Made by a program: the position numbers and the translations under genes. Shown here piece after piece: positions 22,019 to 33,684 of a stretch of DNA of 64,000 bases (position 1 is the first letter of the stretch; each line of letters begins with the position of its first letter). Location: the NCBI RefSeq assembly GCF_022201045.2, contig NC_068557.1, positions 4,898,001 through 4,962,000 of the forward strand, written 5' to 3'. The DNA comes from Citrus sinensis (lineage: Eukaryota > Streptophyta > Magnoliopsida > Sapindales > Rutaceae). The notes below the pieces were generated by a model. The model did no database searches. It had not been told where the DNA came from and saw only the letters and a program-made list of their open reading frames with translations.

Positions 22019-23539
22019 GGTGTCTTCCTACTTACCCTTTCACAATCATTGTGTTCTCTTTTGGACTTATTGGAAGTAGCCTTTCTTACACCTGGTTTAG
22101 TTTTTTTTTGGGTTGGATTGATTTTGTTTGAATACTTAATTTGTATTTGGTTAGTTGTTATTCTTTCTTGCCAGATTCAGAAACAAATGATGGTGTCTTA
22201 ATCTCCATCCATACGTCTGTATTTGTGACTGCCAATATTTCTGTTAAATTACATATGAACTCTTTATCCTGAAATGATGATTTCAAGGATTTGTTGCTAT
22301 TTTATGATTGTTTCAATCGGTCATGTATACTATTTTCTTTATCAGCTTGGATATTGTCATGGTTTTGCTGGGATGCGGAGCATTTCAATTTCTATTGTCC
22401 AAAAAGAAACAGATGAGGGTATTTAACTAATTTTGTATGATCTATAGATGTGGGTAACTGTGGTTCTGTCAATACTACTGGGCAGTATCATTGTATACTT
22501 TAGACTGAACTGATGACTTTATGGATTTGTGGCTATTTTATGATCATTTCAATTTGGTCATATACGCTGTTTCTTGGTGGCTCAGTTTTTATCGTAAGAG
22601 ATTCATGCAGATGGCTCATGGGTGTATTACGTTATTTGTACGCTCATTTGAATATTGTCTTTATCACATGTGCTTTCACTTTGAAATTAACCAATCATGC
22701 CACTGCACTAATGCTAATGATAATGAGAGTATATCGTTCATTTTCCTTGTCATTTGTTCTGTTCTCTAGGTAGTTGATCTCAATTGTTGGAATGTAAATT
22801 GCTTGTTGGCTTATTTACTTTTACTCTGAGTTTTGCATTTGTGATTTCCTGAACTTAAGTTAGATTGTTGTTTAGTAGGGAACTTCTATATTATCTTGTT
22901 TTGGGGGGCTTAATTTTAGGAGGTTTTATTAAATTTGTCTCTGTTTAGTGGGGTTTTTATGGCTTCTTTATGCTGAAGGTGAAATCAGATTTCACAAATC
23001 ATCCAATGTAACTGGGGAATGATTTTCGAGTGCGAGCAGGAAGGTTCTTTTTCATGGCAATCAGTTGGATTCTAACATATAAATCAAGGCTTTAAACAAA
23101 AACGCATGTACCCGCAGAGGCAGAGCTAAACAATCTTTTTGTATGATTAAAATTTAAAATCCAGAAAAGCCCTAAAGAAAAATCCATGTTCTTCAGAAAG
23201 GTCGAGGCATGTTCTCTGCTTAGGTCTTTACATGAAGCTTATTCTCGCTACTCGTTAGCAAAGGAGCTCTGATTGACTGCTAGAATCTAGTCTTGCAATG
23301 CTATAAAGGTCAAATTTTATGTCACTAAATAATTTATTAAATAAAAAAAGTCATTACATTACATATTCCTGGAACACTAACTAGTATAGATTAAATAATA
23401 GAATGTAAAGAAAAAAAATAAGACAACGGTTGACTTACACCTAAAATACACGGTAATACAATTGATTCCTGGAGTCAAGCCTAAGTTAAGGCAACGCCTA
23501 GCCACAAAGTTTTATGAAAATTGGAGGAATTTTATATGA

Positions 23540-23596
23540 TTGGTCTACTCACCTAAGTTATTGTAGGTGAAAACCACATTCCAATTGAAAGAAAAA
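23540..23596 (+). repeat. Dispersed repeat, copy 1 (TCACCTAAGTTATTGTAGGTGA)
   Basis: The stretch TGGTCTACTCACCTAAGTTA, continuing to GTGAAAACCACATTCCAATT, recurs with few changes at 52487-52546 on the same strand. Within it CACCT...AGGTG forms a small hairpin. No family assigned. Confidence 0.6.
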
Positions 23597-23703
23597 TTTA
23601 GTGAAATGTCCACAATAACAATAACATCAACGTACGCACATCATAAATCATAAAAACAAGGGACCAGAAGTAGAGAGCACACATGTTCTGACCATATCAC
23701 CAG

Positions 23704-23711
23704 ATTCCCGC
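23704..23711 (+). promoter_or_regulatory. Candidate E2F-binding site
   Basis: ATTCCCGC fits the plant E2F consensus WTTSSCSS and lies about 420 bp before the ATG of an E2F-family gene. Arabidopsis E2Fe/DEL1 is itself reported to be under E2F control, so the position makes sense. One 8-bp match is weak evidence. Confidence 0.4.
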
Positions 23712-24122
23712 GAAGATTCTTTTGAAAACAAAACAAATCAAGAACCTTGATGATGAGAATAAATCTGTTTCTGCTGTCCTTTGCGGCGACACCTTTGTAA
23801 CTGAAAATAATAATAAAACAATTAATAAGAAGCTAAAGACCTAACGGTGGGCCAAACAGTGGGGCAGAATCGTAATTCACTCGAAACCGCGCTTTCTTGA
23901 TGGAAAATCTGAATTTGAATAATCCCCCCCGATCCAATCGGAAGGAAAGGAAACCCTCCTCCGTCTGATCCGAATCCACATTTGAAATTTCCGAAACCCG
24001 CCAAACAAAACAAAACAATCAACGGATCAAACAGAGTCACGCTCTCTCTTTTTGTCTCTCAAGAAAAAGGAAAATCAAGAAACAGATATTTGATTTTTTT
24101 TTTTTTGTTTTTGTTTGAAAGC

Positions 24123-27100
24123 ATGTCGTCTTCTTCTTCTTCGGCGTTTGGTTTCCGAGAAGCCGAACCCGATGGGAAGCAATTCTACAGTCGCAAAGAG
24201 AAATCTCTCGGTCTCTTGTGCTCCAAGTATTTATCTATATTACACTATTCTTGTACTGAATCTCTCTTAAGCTTCGTTTTCGTTATTTTGAGTGATTTAT
24301 TTATTTATTTTCATTTTTTTTTCTTTTGGTCAGGTTCTTGAAGTTATATAATCGAGATGGCGTCGAATCGATTGGACTCGATGATGCCGCAAGCCGATTA
24401 GGTGTCTTTTTCTTTTTCTTTATTGATGTTTTTAGTTTCTAACTTCTTTAACAAGAGTTACAGTTGAGTTGACAACGTTTGGCTGCTGAGAAAATGGAAA
24501 TGTTGAGGGGCGGTTCTTTGAATTTTGATTCATGAAAATTCAATAAGTCAGAGACTTTGATTTATTTTATTTTTTTCTTTATTAGCATTTTTCTCAGCCC
24601 CCAAACATTACCTAGGGTTTTTTAATTGAAATAAGAAAATATATATAAATATTTGATTTTGCAGGAGTTGAGCGCCGCCGCATATATGATGTAGTCAATA
24701 TACTGGAAAGCATAGGAGTAAGACATTCAATTTTCTTTGTCATTTTTTTTTTCGTGTCTTTTATTTTCTTTCTCTTTTCTTCTATTGAGTTGAATTACTG
24801 GAGGTGATTAGGCTTCTGTATCATGTAGGTTGTAGCAAGACAAGCAAAGAACCTATACTCGTGGCAGGGTTTTGATGCGATTCCTGAGGCCTTGGAAGTG
24901 CTCAAGGTGAATCATCACTTTTGTTTGCCTCTCGCTCTTCATTAATGATAAGGCCTTAATCGACTTGTATCATATTTGCTGTTCGCAGGAAGAGGGTTTG
25001 AGAGAGAATTTCAATATCAACGGTTGCACCAATTCAGGGAATGTAAGTTGAAATCCTCTATCACTTCTTTCAATATCTTCATTGGTTGTTGCAAAGAGTT
25101 GAGGAATAGAAACTAAGTTAAAATGTAGGACTATTATCTACAAATGGATATATCCTATGCATGAGTTACAACCCTTATCGATGCGATCATACTCTTTTTA
25201 CTCATCAGTTACAACCACCATCATTTATTTTCACTTTATTCATCAAAATATAATCTCTCTCTGGCCATTAATGATGTGCTGTAATATTTATACGGACAAA
25301 AATGAAAAAGAAATTTAATTTATAGCTTTTCTCTTATGAATCGTACTTGTTTGAATGATTTTGAATAGGTGTTGAATGACAATGAAAATGAAGGTTCAAC
25401 CTGTACAGTTACTGATGGACAGGATAGTTCTTCATCAAAAATAGGTAACATCTTCATTCCTATCTTTCAATCATTTAGTTTAGCTATATAAACTTCCCAC
25501 TTAAATTGTTCTCCACAGAGCTGTTTCAATTGAACTTAATTTGAGTAGACTGTTGAGACTAGCATTTCTGGTTGTCTATGCTGACTTTTGTGTTATTCAT
25601 GTTTATTTACACAGAGAGCAAAAGAGAAAAGTCCCTATGGCTTCTAACACAGAATTTTGTGAAGCTTTTCCTTTGTTCAGATGTAAGTCGTGAAATTTTT
25701 TGTATTCTTTTCCTGTCACGAGCTATTCGTTTATCTCTCGTTTGGTTAATTCTTGTATTTCTTTCATCTAGGTGGATATGATTACACTTGACAGTGCTGC
25801 AATGGCCTTGCTTGGTGACTCCAACAACTCCACTGCTATGAGAAGTAATTGACCTTACCATCATCATCTTTGCACTACAAAGTTATTTAGGAGTCGATTC
25901 ACTGAAATTATTTTGATATGTCTCTGCAGCAAAAATTCGACGATTATATGATATTGCCAATGTTTTTTCTTCCATGAATTTGATTGAGAAGGTATTTCAG
26001 AAATGCTCATCTTTTAGTAAGTGGAGAGACCACTATTAAGAAATAATATTCATTTCTTCTCATCAGATCTAATTTTGGTTGATTGGTATGCAGACCCATC
26101 ATCCAGAGAGCAGAAAACCAGCTTTCAGGTGGTTGGGATGGAAAGGAAAGCCCTGCAACAGATCTGCCGGGTTTTTGGATCTGAATGAGCCTAAGAAGAG
26201 GGTGTTTGGGACTGACATTACAAACTTACGTTTAAAGAAAAATAAGGTGGATTCATTAACTGAGAAGAAGTCGAATCCAAAGTTAAATGTGCCAAAGTAT
26301 TTTAAACACTGTAATGAAGAAAGTAACCCTGATGAGAGCAGATTGGAGCAGCATTCAAAACATAAATCAAAAGGTTTTGTATATGGCCCATTTACTCCAG
26401 CCAGTATTTCTGGCATACATGATTCTAGAAGCAAGAATACGAAACAGGTTCTGGATTTTGCGAGCCTGGCTTCTACTTTCCGTCCTAAGTATCACAATGA
26501 AGGTACTTTTTATAATTTTTTAAATTTATAAGTATGATGATTTTTTGGAATGGTATTGTCAACTTTTTGTGTTTGATCAGTCATAATCCTTTCTACCTTG
26601 ATTCTTCTTTTGGGGTAATAACATTTTTAATTATGCCATCAACATTTGCTGATTATTTGACGAGTAATGGCTTTGATAATGTTTAATAATTTTTTGTTGT
26701 GGTTTACAACCTTCACATATCAACAATAATGGATTTGTCTTTGCATCCTTGGGTTGTGGTTTTTCCTATGTCACAAATTTCTCTCGGCACTCCCTTTGTG
26801 TTGCAATCAGCATGGTTGTTTTGTCCTAGGAATTTGAGCATTTCATGAATCAGTTTTCATAGTTTTAAAGTATTAGCATTCTTTTACTTTCATTCTTGGA
26901 TCCCACTGATTAGCCATTCCCAAAACACTGAGGCACAGCATTTCTTATGTCCGCAATAAATTTCAGCTCATTATGCCCCATTTTCTTTTTATTTTTTATG
27001 CTTCTTTAAGTTGGCATTTGTTAATCCATATCTGTGTTTCTTGCGTGGCACAGCATTTGCAATATTCATTCTGATTATGCTTGACGCATAACTGATACAG

Positions 27101-27228
27101 TAACTAATTGTAGAACATAATAATGTTTATTCAATGGTGTGGCAGCTGTAAATGGCCTTTTTGGTCATTATGTGGAGGCATGGAAGTCTTGGTATGCCGA
27201 AGTTGGGGATAAAGAACAGAAAACCTGA
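24123..27228 (+). CDS. Atypical E2F transcription repressor (DEL/E2Fe type)
   Basis: Eleven exons: 24123-24226, 24334-24401, 24665-24717, 24829-24906, 24989-25042, 25369-25444, 25615-25682, 25772-25844, 25930-25991, 26094-26502 and 27146-27228. Together they encode 375 residues in frame, with GT-AG borders throughout. Two E2F winged-helix domains stand in tandem, marked by ERRRIYDVVNILESIG and by IRRLYDIANVFSSM. The dimerisation, marked-box and RB-binding regions of classical E2Fs are absent. Atypical E2Fs therefore bind E2F sites without a DP partner and repress. Arabidopsis DEL1 delays entry into the endocycle and restrains salicylic-acid accumulation; DEL2 and DEL3 act on cell proliferation. 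The C-terminal part is basic and low in complexity, as in the family. Which of DEL1-3 is the ortholog is not settled by reading alone. Confidence 0.93.
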
Positions 27229-28705
27229 AGATCTTGATGCTACTCTTCATATCCGCAATTACAAATGATGAGTAGAAATTCTTCGAAGGAGTACATTCTT
27301 TACGATGACAGATCTATAGCTGCTTGTTGGATGTATTTTCTTGATGCACCAACTTGATGACCATCACACTTCATCAACCATAAGTCTTTCATATTATAGT
27401 CAGATTCTTATTTTTTTCATTTTTTTTTAACAGGTTAGTTTCTAATTGTTTTAGTATATCTCTTGAACATGCAGTAATTTCATGTATGTCTGCTCACTGA
27501 AGAAGAGCTCTACCCATTTTTTTTCCCCCTCATAGTACAAGGAATAATTTGATGCTAGTTCATATCGAAGCATTTTCCCCTAATTTACATATCAGATTAT
27601 CAGTTTCCAATTTGTCAGTAGCATTCTCTGTAGAATAGGATATTAATTCTGGATTTGAACTGCATTCTGTGATGATTACGTGTCTATTTGCTAATGCAGA
27701 CTTGATAGATTAGACTTTTAACCACACAATGTTATGCTTAATTCAAAAAATTATGAAAAGACACGTTAACATCATATGGTTTCATTGTTGTTTTTGCATC
27801 TGTAACAATTATGGATGTTTCTACCATTTTTCTTAGAAATCAAATTACCTGATATTTATGTCTCTATCATGGTAATGGTCTGGTTTGTCTAATTTTCGAA
27901 CTCTGATAAGCTTCAACGAAGCCATGAACCGTTATTGTCAATTGGAGCAGATGTTGTAAATGATTTAGATTTGTGGATCAATCAGACTTGAGAAGTCTAA
28001 GAAGAAATCAAGGGATATGTGGTGCTAGCACGTTTTGGACAAATTTTGAGATTTGTTCTTGTTCACCACTTGATAATGTAGATGATCCACTTTTCGGTCT
28101 TATGGTGAACGGAAGAAATGGACCTACCCGACCACAAGATGACAAGCACTAGTGAGTATAAAATCTTGAAAGAAAAATGATAATTTTTTTTCATGCCATT
28201 TTTTACATCAACTTAGTTATTAGTGTACATTTAAAATTAAATTCTATTGAAATTATTTTAGATTAAGTCTACTGTGATAAAATCTATTCACGAAGTTAAG
28301 ACAAACACCACCGGAATGGTTTTATTTGCGTGGCATGAAAAAATGAAACGCAGCATGGAAATAAAGCAGAAAAAGTTTCTGTTATTGGCGGTAAAATCGA
28401 ATGAGCTCATCCAAAGTAACAGAGAGTGAAAAGAAGGAAATTACAACTCATTTTTACTTTGCAAACTGGAATGGCGAATCCGTAATAAACTAAAATCCCG
28501 ACGGCATTTTTCAGAACAAAACCCCTCGAACTCGTAAAATCCAACGACAATGCTTGGTTGTGGGCTAGAGAGAGAAACGAAGAGGGTAGGAGGAAAAATT
28601 AAAAAAAAAAAAAAATTCTTCCACCCCATCATTACACCAACATAACAACACCACAAAGCCAGAGAGGCCAGAGCTTCTCCAAAGCTCAGCAAAAAAAACT
28701 CTTAT
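27229..28705. other. Intergenic: 3' flank of the E2F gene and promoter of the DUF760 gene
   Basis: No coding or RNA gene recognised. The sequence is AT-rich until about 28450. From there CT/GA-rich leader-like sequence (CACCAACATAACAACACCAC) runs up to the next ATG. Confidence 0.45.
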
Positions 28706-31700
28706 ATGGCGTCAGCTCGAGCTTTCACTCTCTCTCGCATCACCACCAGCACCAATACCAACACCGACGCGTCATTCAATCCTCTCCACCTCCATCGCGC
28801 GCCGTTTTCCCGCAACCACCACCACCACCACGACGTCATCCGCTGGCCGACGAGACGGGGCCTTCTCTCCGCCTCATATTCCGCAACCGTCAGTTGCCTC
28901 AGCAGCGGCGGCGGAGTCTCCAACGACGACTTCGTTTCGACGCGGAAGTCAAACTTTGACCGTGGATTTCGGGTGATTGCGAATATGCTCAAGAGAATCG
29001 AGCCGCTGGACAATTCTGTTATTTCCAAGGGAATTTCTGAGTCCGCTAAGGATTCCATGAAGCAGACCATTTCTAGTATGCTGGGTCTGCTCCCATCCGA
29101 TCAATTCTCCATCACCGTTAGGCTTTCCAAACAACCTCTGCATTCTCTTCTCGTCTCTTCGATCATCACAGGGTAATGATTTTGTCTCAATTGATTCATT
29201 ATTTTGTTAATTTTCTTCATTGATGAACGGTGGCTTTATTCGTATTGCTTTTTATTTTCTTTCCCAATTAATTGAGCAGGTATACGTTGTGGAATGCCGA
29301 ATACAGGATTTCGTTGATGAGGAATTTTGATATATCTGTGGATGGTTTAAAAAGGTTGAACTTTTCTGTAGAAGGTGAGGTTTTGGACAAGCATTGCGAA
29401 GAGAGTGAGAATGAGGGTGGTGAGATTAGTGTTGAAGATTTGGAGATTAGTCCTCAAGTTCTTGGGGATTTGTCTCATGATGCTTTGAACTATATACAGA
29501 AGTTGCAATCAGATTTATCCAACGTAAAAGAGGTGCGGAATTGTTTGCCATTCAGCTTGATGCTTTTGTTATTTCTAGTTTATACCTTGTGCATGGTGCC
29601 TTTTAAAAAAAACATGATACAATTGGTTGCTCAATGAGTTTTGGCTAGTTAATGAAAGATGTTATTGTAATCAAGGAGAATGATCCAAGTAATATTATGC
29701 GAATGATTTAGGTTTCGGTTAGTGAGAATATGAGTCTCATCGAGAATAAACCTACTTCACTTTGGATCATTGGGAGTGTTTGCAAGTGTCATCTCATGAC
29801 TCTACTTGATGGAAAAGATTTGCACTTGCAAATGGCCTCTTGATGCTTAGCCATTTAGGATTTTAGTCTGAACTTAAAGTTACTAGTAAATGAGTTACAT
29901 ACTGTTAATGTCTTACTTTGCTTTTTACAAACCTTGGTATGACTTACTAGGATGTTTCCAAGGGTTTTTATTACCATCGAATTTGGTCTTGACTTAATGC
30001 TTTTATCTGTTTCATAATTATGGTAAGTTAATGCTATTTATCTCAAAAACTCAATCCCAAATGATAGTCATTCATCAATTGGACAACGAGATAGTATAAT
30101 AAATTATCTTGAAATATTGTGAAAATGTTATCATCTACTTGATGGAGATAAAATTGCTTGCGTGACTTCAAGTGACATTTACTCTTATGATAAATTTCAT
30201 TCATTTACTTTAGCCGAACCTTGTTAGCATGGACTAGGGAGAGAGACGGGAACCTTTTTAGAAGGGGTGAAAGAGAGAGAGGGAGACTGACACGTTGATT
30301 ATGATAAAGTTTTTCATATTGGTTGAACCTTGATGGCATGGACTTGGAGGGGAGAGAGAGAGCTGGAAGAGAAAGGTCTTATTCGCTGCTTTATAACCTC
30401 GTTGCCATGGGCCCCGCCGAGGGGGGGGGGTGGGGGCGGGCGGGCGGAGTTGTATAAGCTGCATATAGTCAGAGTATGGTAGGAAAAGGAGCAAGCTGTT
30501 ACAATAAATTCTCTACTGCCACAAACACTTGCTGTTGATGCAGAATGATGTGAGAGAGAGCCATAACAAGCATTAGCTATAGTGAGCATTATTTCTTTCT
30601 GACCATACATTGAGCTGTGGAAAAGAGAGAGCTTAGGGAGCATTAATTCCTTTTGACTGTATCCAAGCTGTAGCGAGCATTAGTTCTTTCTGTTATGCCA
30701 GTGTATCTATCTGTTAGGGGTAGTGGGAAAACGAGCCTGCCTTTAAACTCAATTGTGTGATGTTGCCATTCGTTCTCTTGATGCGAAAATGGAAGTGAGA
30801 AAGGGATATAACCAGCATTGCAGTAGCAAGCTTTAGCTCTTTCTGACATTATTTTCAGCTGTGTAATTAGATCAAAGTAGGAAAACGAACTCACAATATA
30901 TTCCATATTGTCACTACACCTTCAATTATTGCAGAAATGGCATATCTGCTGAACATTCCCCAATTTAGTTTACTTCTAAATTGATTTGTGTGAACTAGTT
31001 GAACAGCAAGAATTTTCTTGCAGTACTCCTTTTTAATCTATTCCACAGGGTAAATTTAAGATGTGTAAAAAAGATTTGAATGAATTATGGTGATTTTCTC
31101 CATACTTAATTGTGGCGCTTGACATCTCCCTTGTAGCTGATTATTGTATGTTTTTTCAGGAATTGAATTCCATGAAGCACAAAAATATGCTAATGGAAAG
31201 TGATAAGACATGCAGGAACAGTTTGTTGGAGTATCTCCGATTCTTGGATCCTGATATGGTAACATGCTCAGATTCTTTTTCTAAATGTATTCGTTTTACT
31301 TCTAATTAAATTTTTTAGTTTAAGCCTCTGGTCATTTTGTAATATCTTATATAATAATTTTATGAACAGGTGAAAGAATTATCCCAACCGTCATCAATAG
31401 AGGTGGAAGAAATTATTCACCAACTAGTTCAGAACATCTTGCATAGATTCTTCAAAGATGATGCATCCAATAATTTTAAAGGACACTCTATCTTTACAAA
31501 GGCTGAGAATCTTGAAGAAGTTAACAATGAAAATTGTCACAGCATTGACACATCTCGGGATTACCTTGCAAAGCTGCTTTTCTGGTATGTGGTTGACTTT
31601 GTTCTTAAAACTTCACCACCCCATCATCATTTAAGTTTATGATGTACAATTTGCTTTTACATGTTTATAATTTTGCAACATTTCCCTCCCATTGCACTCG

Positions 31701-32090
31701 GATCTCAAGTAATGAATCTGAGTAGTAGCAGACATATATGTTCATGCATGTGTGTGCACATGTATTAGACAATATGATTTTATTAAGATATTCTTAATCA
31801 TGCCTTAGAAGTTACAATCACAAGGCATCTTTTCCTACTTTGGCTACTTCATATAACTGATAACTTACAACTGAGTTATGTCTCTTTTGTAATAGTGATA
31901 ATTTTTTTTTTATGTTACGAATAAATCAACAATGTTCTTAATTTTCCTTTTTTTTCTGAGAAGGCAATGTTGTTCTTGAACCCAAAGTATTAAGAGTCTC
32001 TTCTCTGTTCACAGGTGTATGTTATTGGGTCATCATTTGAGAGGACTGGAGAATAGACTGCATCTAACCTGTGCTGTTGGATTGTTGTAA
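28706..32090 (+). CDS. DUF760 family protein, probably plastid-targeted
   Basis: Five exons, 28706-29172, 29280-29532, 31160-31258, 31370-31584 and 32015-32090, join in frame to 369 residues. The first 60 or so residues are rich in Ser, Thr, Arg and His and poor in acids, with a run of five histidines, as in a chloroplast transit peptide. The body (about 80-365) has the features of the plant DUF760 family: an N-terminal helix with the MKQTISSMLGLLPSDQF motif, a segment with LWNAEYRISLMRN, and a C-terminal RDYLAKLLFWCMLLGHHLRG helix. The biochemical role of the family is unknown; Arabidopsis relatives include At1g32160 and At3g17800, as I recall. The 1.6-kb second intron holds a G-rich tract. 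Confidence 0.88.
30421..30447 (+). repeat. G-rich tract in intron 2 of the DUF760 gene
   Basis: Ten G, then T, then GGGGGCGGGCGGGCGG. It has four or more G-runs on the sense strand, enough for a G-quadruplex in the pre-mRNA. GA-rich simple sequence lies before it (30239-30380), with two diverged copies of an AACCTTGNTNGCATGGACT motif. Confidence 0.7.
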
Positions 32091-32634
32091 AGCACAGAAT
32101 GTAAGAGCCATGTATATTCTTTGTTTTTTCCCCTTTTTAATTTCTTTTCTTTTCCTTTATTTTATCTGTATAACGTTTATTCTTCAAGGTAAAAGAAGAT
32201 AAAACAGTTCAAGATTATCGCTCATTTTCTACACCTCAAATACTTTGTATCACGGCTTGTGAATTACAAAGTGGATTTTAGAGACCACTTTGTGCTTTTT
32301 GGAATTGTGAGAAACTGATATTAGGATTTTTGGCCATTTAAAAGAACACAAAGAAGAACTCTTTTAAAACACAAATTTGAATTATGTTATTTATTTATAT
32401 GTACCGAACAAAAAAATAAGGACCAGGGAAGTTAATCATGCTATACCCAAAAAAAAAAAAGAATTGGAAATAATACACGTGTCTCTATGTGAAAATCCGC
32501 CTATTTACACAAAAAAAAAAATGAATCTTCTCTTATGTAAATGAAAGAATTGAAGTCTCCTGAAACAAAATTGAATAAACTTGGCTGTTGTTGTAGAGTG
32601 TATGCTTGTTTGTTTACTCGCTTCATTGTTGATG
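32091..32634. other. Space between convergent DUF760 and GATL genes
   Basis: The two genes converge with 544 bp between stop codons. The stretch should hold both 3' untranslated regions and has A-runs at 32449-32460 and 32511-32521. Nothing else seen. Confidence 0.5.
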
Positions 32635-33684
32635 CTAGTACTGAGAGTGAGTGTGGGAGTTGTAAAGATCATAAGGCGCCCAGAGATAATCAACCGGGCA
32701 GGGCTTCTTGGCATCAAGCCTCACCCATGGCTTCCCTTTACCACTCCAATGCATCAAACTCACAGGACCCGCATGCAAATTCCTGCAACTATTCTCCACA
32801 TTGTGTCCTCCAAGCCCGTGCTGATTCCATCTGTGATCAATGGCCTCCACATCTCCCCCAAACACTAACAAAAATGGCGGAAGAGATCCCAGCTCATAAA
32901 TCCTCCTCTCCTTTTGAATCCTCATCCATTTCTCAATCTTCCTCATATAATCACCCTCCCTCCATCTCACCAAATCCATGACCATCACTCCTGTATTGAA
33001 GTAGCAAGGTCTCTTCCCTTCGAAAACCCTGGAAAACTCGCGGTCGAACCAGAACTCATCGGAGAAATACTTGGTGAAATTCGCATGACAGTACTCTGGA
33101 GCTCCGATTGTTCTTCCCCCAGATAGGGGAATCCTCCAGAGTTTCTGTATATCATCGACAACAATGACATCCGAGTCGAGGTAGATTACGCGTTTGATAG
33201 AAGGCTCAAGTATGTCAGCTAAGTAAATTCTCGCATAATTCAAGGGGCTGTCAAGAGCACGGCGGATAGAAGACGAGATCAAACCGGTGACGAATTTTTC
33301 TCGGAACAGATAAACTTGGAAGCTCAAATAAGGGAATGCAGACCGGACAGTCTGTGCCAGGTCATTTGTGTTCGCCGGACTTGACTCCGCGGCGATGAAG
33401 TGAAAGAAAACGTTTTCCGGGCAAGAAGTGTGTTTGAGAACCGAATGAACTGCAGCAATGGTGCCCCTCAAGTACTCGGGATCAAGTGTCATCGCAATGT
33501 GAACAGGCTCGCCATTTGCGGCCAGATTCGGACACTCCAGGCCGTTTCGATACACCGGCGCCTCTAGAAATTGCACGGAAGCATCGAATTTAATCCTCGG
33601 AAACGATCTGACAGCATCCACGGACAAGAACACGAGGGAACTTACGAACAAGATTAATGGGAAAACCTCTCTTGGACGAAACAT
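32635..33684 (-). CDS. Galacturonosyltransferase-like (GATL) family-8 glycosyltransferase
   Basis: A single exon of 349 residues; GATL genes are typically intronless. A hydrophobic N-terminus (about 8-24) serves as signal anchor or signal peptide for the Golgi. The GT8 fold shows [20 protein letters not shown] near the start, the metal-binding DxD in [21 protein letters not shown], and the C-terminal HWSGKGKPW motif. GATL proteins act in pectin and xylan assembly (PARVUS/GATL1 in xylan primer synthesis, GATL5 in mucilage pectin). Substrate specificity cannot be read here. Synteny with CSLC4 (a feature of GATL10 in Arabidopsis, from memory) hints at GATL10, but this is inference. It lies 1.7 kb from the end of CSLC4 and on the same strand. 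Confidence 0.93.
   Translation of the reverse strand: MFRPREVFPLILFVSSLVFLSVDAVRSFPRIKFDASVQFLEAPVYRNGLECPNLAANGEPVHIAMTLDPEYLRGTIAAVHSVLKHTSCPENVFFHFIAAESSPANTNDLAQTVRSAFPYLSFQVYLFREKFVTGLISSSIRRALDSPLNYARIYLADILEPSIKRVIYLDSDVIVVDDIQKLWRIPLSGGRTIGAPEYCHANFTKYFSDEFWFDREFSRVFEGKRPCYFNTGVMVMDLVRWREGDYMRKIEKWMRIQKERRIYELGSLPPFLLVFGGDVEAIDHRWNQHGLGGHNVENSCRNLHAGPVSLMHWSGKGKPWVRLDAKKPCPVDYLWAPYDLYNSHTHSQY

Larger units (their letters stand above)
22019..24122. other. Intergenic between SEC13 and the E2F gene
   Basis: T-rich 3' flank of SEC13. It contains a diverged direct duplication (22262-22340 and 22498-22576, offset 236 bp; the second reads TTGTGGCTATTTTATGAT where the first has TTGTTGCTATTTTATGAT). 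A dispersed repeat lies at 23540-23596, and the E2F gene's promoter near 23.7-24.1 kb. No coding region recognised. Confidence 0.5.

Noticed and set aside
22265-22340. Possible box C/D snoRNA (ATGATGA motif, repeated nearby)
   Set aside because: No D box (CTGA) at a suitable distance and no closing terminal stem in either copy.
32914-33126. Plus-strand open frames opposite GATL and CSLC4
   Set aside because: They are antisense shadows of well-supported genes.
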